Shown here: positions 20,952-31,788 of the stretch, one piece after another
Layout of the letters: each line of letters opens with the position of its first letter
Position numbering within the stretch: position 1 is the stretch's first letter
NCBI GenBank assembly: GCA_015680685.1
Contig: MNCI01014914.1
Span: forward strand, 109,103-154,721
Length of the DNA stretch: 45,619 nt
Source: Gnetum montanum
Taxonomy: Eukaryota > Streptophyta > Gnetopsida > Gnetales > Gnetaceae
Direction: 5' to 3'
Made by a program: the position numbers and the translations under genes
Notes under the pieces: generated by a model
Told to the model about the DNA's origin: nothing
Databases searched by the model: none
The model's input: only the letters and a program-made list of their open reading frames with translations

Positions 20952-23243
20952 CTAATTCTGCGGCTGGACCGGCTTAGCCTCATCAAAAGTGATTTTGTCG
21001 TCATCAATCATCCGCTGGATATCCTGCTTCAGGGTGAAGCAATAATATGTTCCATGCCCGTTGCGTTGATGGTAGTCGCAGAAGCAATCCATCCTAAAGC
21101 CTTTGGGTATAGGCGGCTCATCCGGGGTTGCTAATCTTGGGTTCTGTATGAGTTGGCAGAACCGTTCATGTCTTTGGATGGCCGGAGGGAATAACTGCTT
21201 GTGTGTCATCAGCCTAGCTTTTAGGAGCTGATCAAAGAGCTGGGATGGTTTCATCGGCAGAGGCGTGTATTGAGAGGGTTCTTTCCTCTCGAAATTATGT
21301 GTGCGGTTTGTTGGGTTCTGTGATGATGGTGACTCCGGGGCTATCGTGGGAGCGGGTTTATAGTAGTTAGTAGGGGTTGCGAGTGGTTTTTGTTGGGGCG
21401 TGATGTTCATTTGTTGGGCTCCTGCTATCGCTGCTATAGTTGTCTTGGCTTTCTCTTTATCCTTTTTAGTGTGTTGGTTTCTGAAGGCCAAGTATGCCGG
21501 GTCGTGGCTGTTTTGAGCCGCTTCCTCTATGTTTTTTATCTGCACAAATGCCTGATTAAGATCATGCGCGTTAAGGTAATATAATTTGGACTTGAAGAAA
21601 TCATTAACAGCCCCCTTGAAAATTGTAAGCAGGTAAGTTGGAGAGATTGGTTCGTGTAGCTCATTGAGAGCGGCACTCCATCTCTGAATAAACTTTTGTA
21701 CACGTTCAAGCGGTGCTTGCTTGACTTGTATAAGGCTGTCCAGCGTGGCCTCGGGTTTCAAGTTGTACTTGAACCGGGTCACAAACTGGCGTAAAAGATC
21801 ATCCAAGGAAAAGATAAAGTTCCTGAGCAGGGCTCGATACCAGTCGAGTGCTCTCCCCACGAGCGACATGGGGAATACTCGTAGTATGGAGTGGGGCCAT
21901 GCCTGGAGCAACGCGCACTCTAGTCTAAATGTTATGAGATGTGCATTGGGATCTGTCTCCCCGTTGTACTTGGTCAATGTGGGCAAGGAGACACCTTTAG
22001 GTAAGGTTAGAGGTGGGACTAAAGGGCTGATGGGGTCATCGTTGTAGAAACCCACTACCTTCAGCTCTCCGTCAACAGCTGTTTTGAGGCGCTTCACCTC
22101 ATCAGTGAGCTCCTGCATTAGTTTTTTGGCGTCCGCCCAGTCTTAGGCGCTCGGTAATGTTGCGGCTTGGGGTTATGGTATGTTGTACAAGTTAGATTGT
22201 TGTATGGTGGGCTGAAAGGCCGACAGCTGCGCGGGTGGTGGTTGTGCTTGTGGAAAGGTTACGGCGGGTTGCACTACAGATGGCACGTTGTAGGGAAAAT
22301 GTTGTGGCTATTGTTCCTGCAGCTAGGGCTGTGCTTGGGGAACGTTGGTTGGTGGGATTGTGTGGGGCGGTGCATGGTGATGGGGAATTTGGTGTGATGA
22401 CCCTCCCCTCGCTGGCCATTGTCCCGCCACATTGTGTGCGGGGACTTCCTGTTGGGTCACGGCTGTTTGGGGAACTGTATGCGTTTGGATGTGCAGTATG
22501 AAGTGAGCGGATGTAGATGTCGGGATCACATGTGGCATCCCTATTACGCGGGGTGGGGACGTTACACCTGTGTTGTCGTGAGGAGGCGGTGCTCGTGAGG
22601 ATGAGCTCGCAGCTGTGTTAGGGATAAGTGTGAGGGGGAAGGTGTTGGGTTGGTGATCACTCGGGAGAGGAATATGCACGAGCGCTACTATTTCTGGTGG
22701 TGGCGCTTGAGCCTGGGTAAATCTAAGGTGTCGTACGAACAGGATCTCCCCTGTCTCAGGATGGAAAATGGGGTTAACCTGTACTTGCGGGCTTAGGGTA
22801 TGGTAGGAGTCTTCGTGCTCGGATTGAGCGGCGAAGTCGTCCTCCTCCTCTGGCTGAGGCTCTAGTGCGGGCTGGTCTAACGACTAGCGCCTGTGGAGGA
22901 GGAGCTGTGTGACGAGTTCCGAATATTGTTCAGGGACGGGGATTACATCGTATGGGGAAGGGGTGAACTCGTATCCTCCCCTATAGAAGAGTTCGAACTG
23001 CCTCTTCACTTCCCTTTCAGCTCGGTCAACGGCCAGGCCAGCTTGTATTTTAATACATATAAAGTTATACGTGTCCTGGGTGATTAGGTTAGAGGCTAGA
23101 TCTCTCCCCTGTAACCTTAGGGATCGGCGGGGCCCCGCTGTGGGTTGCATTCTCGGGTGCTGTGCGATGGGCTGTTGGACGATTGTAATGTCCATGATGT
23201 CTGTTACTTGAGCCATCACACCGGTAGTGTTTGCAGGGTTCAT
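20952..23243 (-). pseudogene. E2 gag
   Basis: The frame starts at 23243 (MNPANTTGVMAQ). The first part has a basic stretch (GPRRSLRLQGRDLAS) and a low-complexity Pro/Gln/His region. The retrotransposon Gag core follows with LPTLTKYNGETDPNAHLITF, RALDWYRALL and FVTRFKYNLKPEATL, then a CX2H...C knuckle, CDYHQRNGHGTYYC. Premature stops TAG 22884, TAG 22323, TAG 22308, TAA 22173 and TAA 22143 all sit in one frame with no frameshift; at 22143 the E3 copy has Gln. Gag ends at TAG 20952-20954, only two codons before the protease ATG, an arrangement shared with E3. Gag would form the particle and bind element RNA. Confidence 0.92.
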
Positions 23244-23290
23244 GATGAATTGTTAAGGGGTATGATAGTCTGGAGTAAAATTGGTGTATC

Positions 23291-23938
23291 GCACAACGTA
23301 CAGCGTATACGCTTCAGCTGACGGCGTATGACAGCGTATACAGCGTATACGTTAGCGTAGGCGTTGAGCGTAGACGAGTCTACGACGTAAGTGGCTCAAC
23401 GTATACACCAGACAGTGTATAGTGTAAAGGTACAGCGTAAAAAAGGGTGTACCGTAAGCGAGTCAGCGTAAGACAAGGCTTAGCGTAAAAGTGAGGAGCG
23501 TAAAACAAGCTCGGCGTAAACAGGTCATCGCGTAAACCAGTTGCAGCGTGAAAACAGGGGAGCGTAAAAAAAACAAGGGAGTATAAACTAGACTCAGCAT
23601 AAACAAGGTTCAGCGTAAACGAGGCTTAGTAAACAATGCAGGGCATAAACAATGACAGCGTAAACAATGCACAGCGTAAAAGCAAAGCTCAACGTAAACA
23701 AGGTAGGGCGTAAACAATGCAAAGCATCAACGATGTACCGCGTAAAGGCAAAACTCAGCGTAAACAAGGCAGCGTATGGTCTTCAGAGGGAATTTTTACG
23801 AGGGGGCGTAAATACTGAACAGCGTAGACGCTGGACAGTTACAGACTCGGGTTTTAGGCTGGGTGGCGTAACCACTGAAGGGTTTCAGCAGGGAGCAGCG
23901 TGCAGTTAGCGGCGTAGACGCTTAACAGCGTAAACGCT
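23291..23938. repeat. GCGTAAAC/GCGTATACG array in the E2 5' leader
   Basis: About 30 GCGTA words at irregular 10-25 bp spacing between primer site and gag: GCGTATACGC near the gag side, then mostly GCGTAAAC and GCGTAAAA. It would lie in the untranslated leader of the element RNA, where packaging signals normally sit. Confidence 0.88.
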
Positions 23939-23968
23939 AGGAAATTCGCAGACAAGGTTTTAGGAGGC

Positions 23969-23989
23969 CCTCCTTCTAGCACTAGTTTC
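23969..23989 (-). other. E2 primer binding site region
   Basis: On the - strand the 5' LTR is followed by GAAACTAGTGCTAGAAGGAGGGC. The TAGTGCTAGAAGGAGGG part has the position of a primer site; a TGG start with one G-to-A change would be expected. I do not assign the tRNA. E3's matching region lies in the 31789-32714 gap. Confidence 0.5.
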
Positions 23990-24566
23990 TATACCGCCTG
24001 AAATCGTCGGTCTCCGGCTGGAAGGAAAACAGAGGCCGTGGGATTGCAGGATGAGAACAGAAGACCCTACCTTCGCCTGAGGGTGAGCTGGAATGCACGA
24101 AGGCAGACTACCTTGGGTGGTCCACGCGCGGATCAGACAAGGATTTCCCTGCGCATACGCAAAGTGCTATACGCTAGGTTATGCGTGAACGATGCAGTGA
24201 GCGTAAACGGCGTAAAACCGATGCGAACAGAGCGTGAGCGTAAACGGGTACGAACAAAATGCGTGGGCCAAGTTGACGTAAAATTGTAAAATGTAAACAA
24301 TCTTACGCAGCAAATGTAAACAATGGTATTACAGAGTCAGAGTACAGTGCACCGGTCTAACGCAGTCGTGAGGGACACAAGGCGGACGAAAAGCCCCGGC
24401 GTATGCAGGAATGACTCGGTTGGTTCACAAGACAGGCGGAGCGTAGAGACTGTGTACGGCGTACAGGGCCAGTGTAAGAGGGTTCCAGCTCTTGTGCGTA
24501 GCGTAAATGTTCTCTGGTATACTCTGGGATTTTGCCAACCAACCTTGGTAAAGTGGAAAATCAGGG

Positions 24567-24574
24567 TTTTTATA
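24567..24574 (-). promoter_or_regulatory. TATA box, E2 5' LTR
   Basis: TATAAAAA on the - strand. As the upstream LTR this would be the genomic RNA promoter of E2. Confidence 0.72.
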
Positions 24575-24659
24575 CAGGTTGTTACGCTAGACTCGGGTTG
24601 GGAGACACGTGGCGCATTGACCGAGCGCACACAATTTACAAATGTACAATATTACAAGT

Positions 24660-25061
24660 GTTGGGCGTATATGCTGGGCGTATACGCTGTATCAGGTCGG
24701 CGTATACACTGGATGCGTTGAGCATGCGTGAACGTGGGTGAGGATGCTGCAGGATGGGCGCATACGCTGGGTGTATACGTTGGGCGAATGCAAGGCGTAT
24801 ACGCCGATGGATGCTGGCGTATACGCCGAAGGATGGCCACTTGCTTCAATTCTTGCTCTTTGGTGTTGTCTTCATCCTGCCTTTGGAGATTCCGTGCCGA
24901 CGGTAAACCTTTGCCGTACACCGGGCGTGCGAGTTGAATGTCTACGCTGGGCGTATACACTGGAAATTCGAGCATCTACGCTGGCGGGCGTATACGTTGT
25001 GGATTCAAGCATCTACGCTGGGGATGTCCTTGAGCGTAGACGCCGGGCGTATACGCTGGTG
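24660..25061. repeat. GCGTATACGC palindrome array, E2 5' LTR U3
   Basis: Same array as 7624-8034 with small differences, e.g. extra GCGTATACG units near 24765-24835 and loss of others. Confidence 0.88.
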
Positions 25062-25199
25062 TTGGATACTTAGTGAAAATGAAGCTGTTTGACCTCCAAA
25101 GTTGCAATGTGTGATGCCCACTGTAGCCATGGTTGTCTGTGGGTCCCAGGGACCAATTTTTTGCTGGACGTACTAAGCGCCGAATTTTGTGGTGTTTCA

Positions 25200-25225
25200 A
25201 AAACCTTGGAAGGTAACATAGTGTT
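25200..25225 (+). pseudogene. E1 gag sliver between E2 and E3
   Basis: Twenty-six bases of E1, including the E2 target duplication (AAAAC, 25200-25204) and the E3 duplication (GTGTT, 25221-25225). The bases between them keep the E1 gag frame. Confidence 0.8.
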
Positions 25226-26698
25226 TGTACCGTCCTAAATCGTCGGTGTAAGGCTGGAAGGGAAACAAACACTGAGAGATCGTTGGGTAGCCACAGCGGA
25301 CCCTACCTTCGCTTGAGGGCAAGCTGGAAAAGGGAACGAAGGCAGAGTGCCTTGGATGGTTTGCACGCAAATCAACCAAGGACTTCCCCGAGCGTAAGCT
25401 ACGGCTAGCACTAGGGTTATTGTAAATAGAATGTAAACGAAATGTAAACAATGATACGAAATGTGAATAAAGCGTACATGATTATGAATAAACCATAAAC
25501 AAAGTTATATTTGTAAAGCATAAAAAGAACTTAAACAATATGAATGGGAGGCAATAATGAAACTGTATTATATTATTTTTAAAAAAAAGATGTGCACCGG
25601 TCAAAGCGTAGTTGCACAAGTGTGAATGGCAAGTCAAACACCTAGCCCCGGAAAAATGTGACACGATGATGTGACGATGTGAGAAGAACTTGGAAGCCAA
25701 AAATCGGATGTGCCGAGCGCCCAAGGATTACAAGTTCTATCCTCCTTCGGAATTGCCAATTTCTCCAATCTTTGCCTCTTCCAATCTTCTTCTCCTTCTT
25801 GCTGCTTTTGCTTTGCTTCTCTTGCCTCCTTATTCTTCTCTAGTTTGTGTGAAGTGATAGGGTATTTATAGGGTTGGGCTAGGGTTTTTGGCTAGGGTTT
25901 CCTTTGACCAGGTTCAATGTATCTATGCTGGAAAGTTGTACATGAGTTGGATGCGTGTTGGCAATTTGCCTTCCTTGACCAGGTTCAATGTATTTTACAA
26001 CTTATGGGTCATTCCAGCCCATAAAAATACAAATAAATTAAAAACACAAGCCTTCAAGCGGTAAAAAAAAATTTAAAAATTTAAAAAGATTAGCTCCAAC
26101 TCTGGCCCGCTTGGAAAAATTATATTTCTTTTTTTTTTTTGCTGAATATTTGGCCTGATTTTGCATGGGCTTTCATATCCCTTTGCCATTTTATAGATTT
26201 CTTGAAAAAGAAAAACAAGAAGGATTAACACCGCCTCGCTTGTTTAGCATCCAGCGTGACTTGCAGTGTGACCTGCAATGTGACCTCCAAAACTTGCAAT
26301 TTTGAGCTGAAATCTGGAATTTCTGAAGGCTAGAACCCATAGTTATCAATAGTGGACCTTGACGATGACTTACATGCTTAAAATCAAGTCATTTTGGCTC
26401 AATTTTGGGGCTCTAAAAACTGGTGACGTTGATCCTTACACTGTGCAGCGTCTGAAAAAGTAACCAAAGTGTACTTAGCCAAAATCAAACATTTTGAACC
26501 TGAATATTTTGATTCTGGATGCTAGAAGTTGGTGCATTCACTTGTGGGCCCCAGGGGAACCTTGCCTGTTGAATCATGGACCATTGGGTGCTGTTTCGGA
26601 GGCCTCCAAGTTTGGTCACGTTGTACTCATGTTGGGTAGCAGCATGACTTAGCTTGATTCTTGTCTAAAAGTGCTAGGCCAAAATTAGTGGTGTTTCA
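25226..26698 (-). mobile_element. E3 3' LTR
   Basis: 1473 bp; on the element strand it starts TGAAACACCAC and ends GACGGTACA. The terminal part resembles the E2 LTR end ('atcgtcggt...ggctggaagg') but the body differs and lacks the GCGTATACGC arrays. Confidence 0.92.
25863..25870 (-). promoter_or_regulatory. TATA box, E3 3' LTR
   Basis: TATAAATA on the - strand within 'ccctataaataccc'; identical in the other E3 LTR at 32988-32995. Confidence 0.75.
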
Positions 26699-26751
26699 CT
26701 GGCCCCTCTTTGTTGACGTCTGGAGGAATCCACCCGAGAGGCGTCGACAAA
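26699..26751 (-). other. E3 polypurine tract and adjoining hairpin
   Basis: AAAGAGGGGCCAG on the - strand abuts the LTR (26699-26711). Arms 26707-26720 and 26738-26751 pair over 14 positions with two T-G mismatches, matching the E2 hairpin at 8183-8227. Confidence 0.8.
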
Positions 26752-27874
26752 GAAGTACAAATCACCATGAACAAGAAAGCATTAAACATTAATCGTCGGC
26801 CCTTGGCTGGGTGTCATCGCCCCATTTTCAAAAGTATATGGGATTTGAGGGAATGTGGTTCAAGATGCAAGGGAATCGATTGTAACTGGGGAAGCTAGAA
26901 GGTTAAGGGTTATGATTACTACTGGGATTTGTGGGAGAGGAGTGCTCTCTTGTGCATAAGCTGTATTTTGATCCTTGTCCATAGCTAGTGTTCAGCAAAC
27001 TCGGAACCAAGACATAGGAAGTGCGTTCTTTGGAGAAACGGGACTCCTATAGAGTATTGGCGGGGCCCGTCGTAAACAGCCAAAGCCACGCGGTGATGTG
27101 CAACATGGTCTCTTTGAGACACAAATATAACTATTTTTCAAGACGATTGCCTTCTCACCTAGGGCTTGTATGAGAATGGCCAATAGTCTTTTATTTATGA
27201 TGTCAACGGGGTCTTGAAGACCTTTTCCGTGCATTTTGCTCTTTGACCATTTTTTTTGCCTTTTTTTTTCTTTTCTTGTTTTTTTTTTGTTCTCTTTTTT
27301 TCGTTTTGGTCTTTTTGAAAGAGCTTGCTTTTTGTGCCGTGCTCATGTTTGAGCATTGCATTTTGCATCATGTACTGTGTATTGTGTTTTGCATCGCAAC
27401 TGCTTAGAGAGCTACAGTATGCAACAGTGTATCAAGAGTTTTGAGGTGAGCAGGATGCATCAAGGGGAATGTAATTGAATAGGCTAAGGGGAGCATGATT
27501 GGGAAATAGGGGATGCATCGGGAATCAGGAATGTACTTATGAACGGATTGATTAACCCAGTCGCGTGCGTCAGGAAAACATGTGATACCTTGTCGTTATG
27601 ATGAAGTGCATCTATGCACGAATGCCTCAGAAGTGTCATCCTGCAAACACAACTCCAAGAAGACAAGAAAACCACAAATGAAACAATCAGCTAAACACTT
27701 TAAACAAGGATATGGAGTCACAACGTGTAGCTTTCAAAGCAAACAGAATCATGAGCAGCATCAATTTCATTAGGCCCCATGGGATGAATCATGCAACAAG
27801 TCTCTGTGGAACAGGAACAGCCAACTGCAACAACATATTTGTTCCAATTTTGCCTGGTCATCAATGATGTCACT
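26752..27874 (-). other. E3 3' UTR
   Basis: Non-coding, partly alignable to E2 8228-9176. It contains a T-rich stretch at 27248-27300. No protein-like frame. Confidence 0.6.
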
Positions 27875-28228
27875 AGTTTATAGTCTTAGCGGACTGTTGT
27901 GGATTAGTTTCACGTCATAACCCCTTGGACGGTGCCAGTTTAGCGTCGTAGCAAATGATGCATTGCTAGTTTATAGTCATGGCGGACTATGAAGAGGCAA
28001 ACTAGTTTATAGTCTTAGAGGACTCTAGATGCTAGTTTCATGTCATGGCGGACGGATATAGCAGTTTAGTGTCATACCGGACAGAACTCTGTGGTACCAA
28101 TTTTAAGTCATGATCTAGGACTGTTCTGTGGTATTAGTTTTAAGTCATGATCCAGGACTGTTCTGTGGTATCAGTTTTAAGTCATGATCCAGGACTGCTC
28201 TGTGCTAGTTTATAGTCATAGCGGACTG
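27875..28228. repeat. AGTTTA hairpin array in E3 (distal)
   Basis: About eleven copies. The best stem is ATAGTC/GACTAT with loop ATGGCG at 27973-27990. Three near-identical 'agttttaagtcatgatccaggactg' units follow one another at 28135-28200. Confidence 0.87.
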
Positions 28229-28391
28229 ATGCTTACCTTGCTTGTGTAAAGTGTGATGCTACATGCATGGTCATGCTACGTGCCTGCGAGATCTTGCAAA
28301 AAAATCAACTAGGAAGAAAACAACATCAAGAAACACCTACCATACATAGAGTTAGAATGTATGAATGAAAGAAAAGCATTGCAAAAAGTGG

Positions 28392-28878
28392 TAGTTTTAT
28401 GCTGTTCCGGACTGTAAGCTAGTTTAAGGCCTTTTTCGGGCCATGTATTTTTGTAGTTTTATGTTTTTTATTGTTTTTCTTTGTTTTCTAGAGTATATGT
28501 GTGCAACTAAATGTAACAATAAATTTCTAAAGTGTAGAGCAAGATGTAAGGTAAATACTTGGAAAAGAAAGCAACGACCATGCAAGAATCTAAATCGTAA
28601 CTTGTAACCTGTATGCGAAAATTCAATGTAAGATGACAAGAGTTTGTAAATCTATAATTTGTTGGTTCTAGTTTAAAGCCATTTTGGGCTTGGTACATCA
28701 GTTTAAAGTCTTGATGGACTATTGCATCTGTTGTTACAGAAAGGATTACCAGTTTTATGCCATGGTGGGCCAAAGGTAATAACGTTTTCAATAAGTTTTA
28801 AATGGAACCGGTCATTTCTGACCGTGGCTAGTTTAATGTCATTGCGGACGTGTTGTAGTTTAACGTCATTTCGGACAG
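28392..28878. repeat. AGTTTA hairpin array in E3 (next to protease)
   Basis: About seven copies, including AAGCC/GGCTT with loop ATTTTG (28676-28691). A separate six-bp hairpin CGGTCA-TTTC-TGACCG lies at 28809-28824 and is degenerate in E2 near 18890. Confidence 0.85.
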
Positions 28879-28893
28879 TTCGTATCATTCGTT

Positions 28894-30426
28894 CTAGTTG
28901 TTGAGTTGCCTCTTGATCTTTTGTAACTTAACGTGTGGTGCTGGGTGTATGGGTATGATCTTATATTCACCTTCCCCTTCATCGGTGATGTCAAAGGGTA
29001 GTTCTAACCAAGAGACATCAGTAGGAATGGCTCCTATGTCTGTGTCTTCTTATGTTTCTTTAGTGCTAGTTGGGTTGTGAATCAATGTTGGGTTCACGTT
29101 TTGATGTATGTCCATGGTTTCTTGTTTAGGCTTCATGAACTCAATTTCTGACCCTTGATCTACCTCAAGGCATGAGGCAATGATTGATGATGTTGTATCC
29201 CCATGTATGATGATCTCACCACCCTCGTAAGGTAGATGTATCTCCTGATGGATTGGTGAAGATACGGCTTTAAGTTGAGCTAGCCAAGGACGTCCTAGGA
29301 TTAGATTAAACCCTGGCATTTCATCAACCACTATGAATTGGTCTCCGGCTATGAAATCTAAGGTAACCATGCCTTTTACTCCTACACGGGAACCACTGAA
29401 GGATCTCAAAAAAGAGGTTGTTGTAGGTTGTATTTGTTCAGTGAGTCCTAGTATTTCAATGATGGAAAAAGGTATTACATTTGTTGCTGCACCATCATCG
29501 ACATGCACCCTACGTATTTTGAAATGATCAACTTGTATTGTTATGAACATAGGAGCTGTGATGATTTCCCTTGTTTTCTCATCTAGCTTAATATCCTTAA
29601 CGTGGAATTCTAAGGATGTGGTCTTTGATCCCTGAAGTTGTGGGGATAATACTGCATAAATGGATGGTTCATCTGCAGGAAGATCCTCACTAACAGGAAT
29701 CGAAGTTAGCATTCGTACAAGAGCCTCTCGATGTACTGGTGAAGTCATCACTAGGTCATACAAACTTAAAGAAGTATTCTTTTGTTTTAAGGCTTGTGTG
29801 ACCTAGGTCAATGCATTAGCTAGGTCTTTACCATTTGGAACATTCTTATCCGTAGAGATTTGGTCCATTTGACCTAACATTCGTATTTCTTGTGGAGGGG
29901 TTTTTACGTTAGTAGCTGAGAATGTTGGGTTTGGGATATGACTTGTACTAGGCTCATTAATGGACGAACTCATGGGAACGGTGCTTAGCGGTGTAGGCTT
30001 TAGCAGTCTTAATTCATGTCCATGGTTTTCTCTCTCCATATGCTCTCTTTTTTCTTTTTCCAAGCGTTCTCTTATTAGTCTATCAGCAAGGCTTTCTCGC
30101 GCAGGTCTTCGAGAAGTGGAGGTGGGTTGTGTGCCAGGGTGTTTTGGCACCCGGACCACAAAGGGAATGGGTCGGTTTTCAGATGGTATGTTTGTTATGG
30201 TGGCAACTGAAGGAGGTATGCGGATGATGAATGGTCTTGATGGTGTGGGGGACATGCGTGTGGTAAAAGGGGTTTGAGAAGATGTTGGGGTAGGTGTGTT
30301 TTCTGAAGGCCTCCGAATCACAAAAGGTCTTCGCGGAATGTCTTCTCTGTTTTCCATATGGATAGTATTAATCACATATGGGGCATCGTTGGTTTTGGTA
30401 TTGAGAGGATCTTTGTAGACCCCCAT
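28894..30426 (-). pseudogene. E3 protease frame
   Basis: Starts MGVYKDPLN at 30426, has PFVIR/PFVVR repeats in a Pro-rich linker, and the protease core FKIRRVHVDDGAATNVIPFS with the same Asp-Asp-Gly as E2, then FNLILGRPWLAQL. Stops at TAG 29803 and TAA 29050 fall where E2 has Gln-type codons or an open frame. The frame ends at TAG 28894-28896. The strong protein match to E2 beside weak matching of flanking DNA shows that the two families share coding history. Confidence 0.9.
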
Positions 30427-30429
30427 GGA

Positions 30430-31788
30430 TTAGTTTTGGCGCCTTACTGGGTTTGTCTCGTCGAATACCACTTCACCCCCATCTATCATGCGTTGTATAT
30501 CTTGTTTTAATGCAAAGCAGTAATCAGTCCCATGACCACACCATTGATGATATTCACAAAACCTATCCAACCTAAAGCCTTTTGGGATGGGAGGTTCATT
30601 GGGTGTTGCTAAGGCTGGATTTTTCGAAAATTCGCAAAAGCGATCATGTCTTTATGAGGCCGCAGGAGACATTTGTTTATGTTGAATTAACCCAGCCTTT
30701 AGAAGTTGATCAAGCAGTTGTGAAGGCTTCATGGGCAATGGTGTGTACTGAGTAGGGTCTTTTCTTTCGAAAGTACGTGCATGACCTGTGTTGTTGTTTC
30801 TATTTGAGGAACTTTCAGGTGTATGAGTGGGTGTTGTTCTTTCATAGTTGTTTGGAATAGCAGGTTGTTTTCCCTGAGCTACTGCTGCTACTATTGTTTT
30901 GAATTTATCTTTCCTTATGTGTTGGCTTCTAAAGGCTAAGTAGGCTGGGTCATTACTTGTTTGTGCCGCTTCTTCTATGTCTTTGATTTGTACAAATGCT
31001 TGGCTCAATGTGCGGGCTTTTAGGTAGTAAACTTTTGATTTAATAAAGTCATTTACTGCTGATTTGAGGATAGTGAGTAAATATGTTTCGGGGATAGGTT
31101 CGTGAAGTTCGTTTAAGGTTGCACTCCACCTTTGGATAAATTTCTGTGCTGGCTCTAAAGGCGCTTGTTTAATTTGAATCAAGCTATCTAATGTGGCTTC
31201 AGGTTTCAAATTGTACTTGAAACGGGTGACAAACTGATGCAGCAAATTCTCTAAAGAAGATATGGAGCTACGGGGTAAAGATCAGTACCAGTCTAAGGCT
31301 TTTCTGGTTAAGGGCATTGCAAACACTCGCAAAATTACATGGGGTCATGTTTGAAGTAAAAGGCTTTCGGTTCTAAATGTTACTAGGTGGGCATTTGGGT
31401 CCCCTTCTCCATTGTACTTGGTCAGTTGAGGTAATGAGACTCCTTTTGGCAAGGTCAAGGGTGGAACTGAGGGGTCAATTGGATCATCTTGATAGAAATC
31501 TAGTACCTTGACTTCCTCATTGTTGAAAGTTTTAAGGCATTTTAATTCTTCTGCCAACAAGTGCATCATTTTTTGTGTGTCTGCCCATTCTTGGGCGGTA
31601 GGCAAACCAATGGATTGAGTTGATTGTGGATGATAATGGTTTAATTGTTGCATTGTTTGTGGAAAAGCAGGTTGTCGGGCTAACATTTGTTATGGTGGGA
31701 TGGTATTCGGGACTGACACTACTGGTGGAACCCATTGTCTAGCCACATGTTGTGAGGCAACACCTTGAATATGTTGGGTAGGAGTAAT
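30430..31788 (-). pseudogene. E3 gag (5' end in gap)
   Basis: Homologous to E2 gag: TAQEWADTQKMMHLLAEELK, LPQLTKYNGEGDPNAHLVTF, FVTRFKYNLKPEATL and the knuckle CEYHQWCGHGTDYC. Interrupting stops include TGA 31345, a TGA just after DWY (near 31284), and the stop ending at 30652. Gag ends at TAA 30430-30432, two codons before the protease ATG. The N-terminus is missing in the gap 31789-32714. Confidence 0.9.

Larger units (their letters stand above)
6953..25199 (-). mobile_element. E2: Tat-like Ty3/Gypsy retrotransposon with an antisense gene
   Basis: LTRs at 6953-8173 (3') and 23990-25199 (5') bound about 15.8 kb of internal DNA read on the - strand: repeat-filled leader, gag, protease, a 5.8-kb interval holding an opposite-strand gene, RT, a gapped RNase H region, a second archaeal-type RNase H, integrase and a long hairpin-rich 3' UTR. 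The flanks AGAAC (6948-6952) and AAAAC (25200-25204) match at 4 of 5 bases, taken as a target duplication with one substitution; the E1 gag frame continues across it. The second RNase H and long 3' UTR with tandem repeats are known traits of Tat/Ogre elements. Many premature stops show it is inactive. Confidence 0.92.
23990..25199 (-). mobile_element. E2 5' LTR
   Basis: 1210 bp, partner of 6953-8173. Its 3' end on the element strand reads CGGTATA instead of TGTACA-type, a likely point change. TATA box and palindrome array occupy the same places as in the partner LTR. Confidence 0.93.

Noticed and set aside
23291-23938. Possible CRISPR-like array of short repeats
   Set aside because: Units are degenerate, spacing is irregular, and the context is a plant retrotransposon leader.
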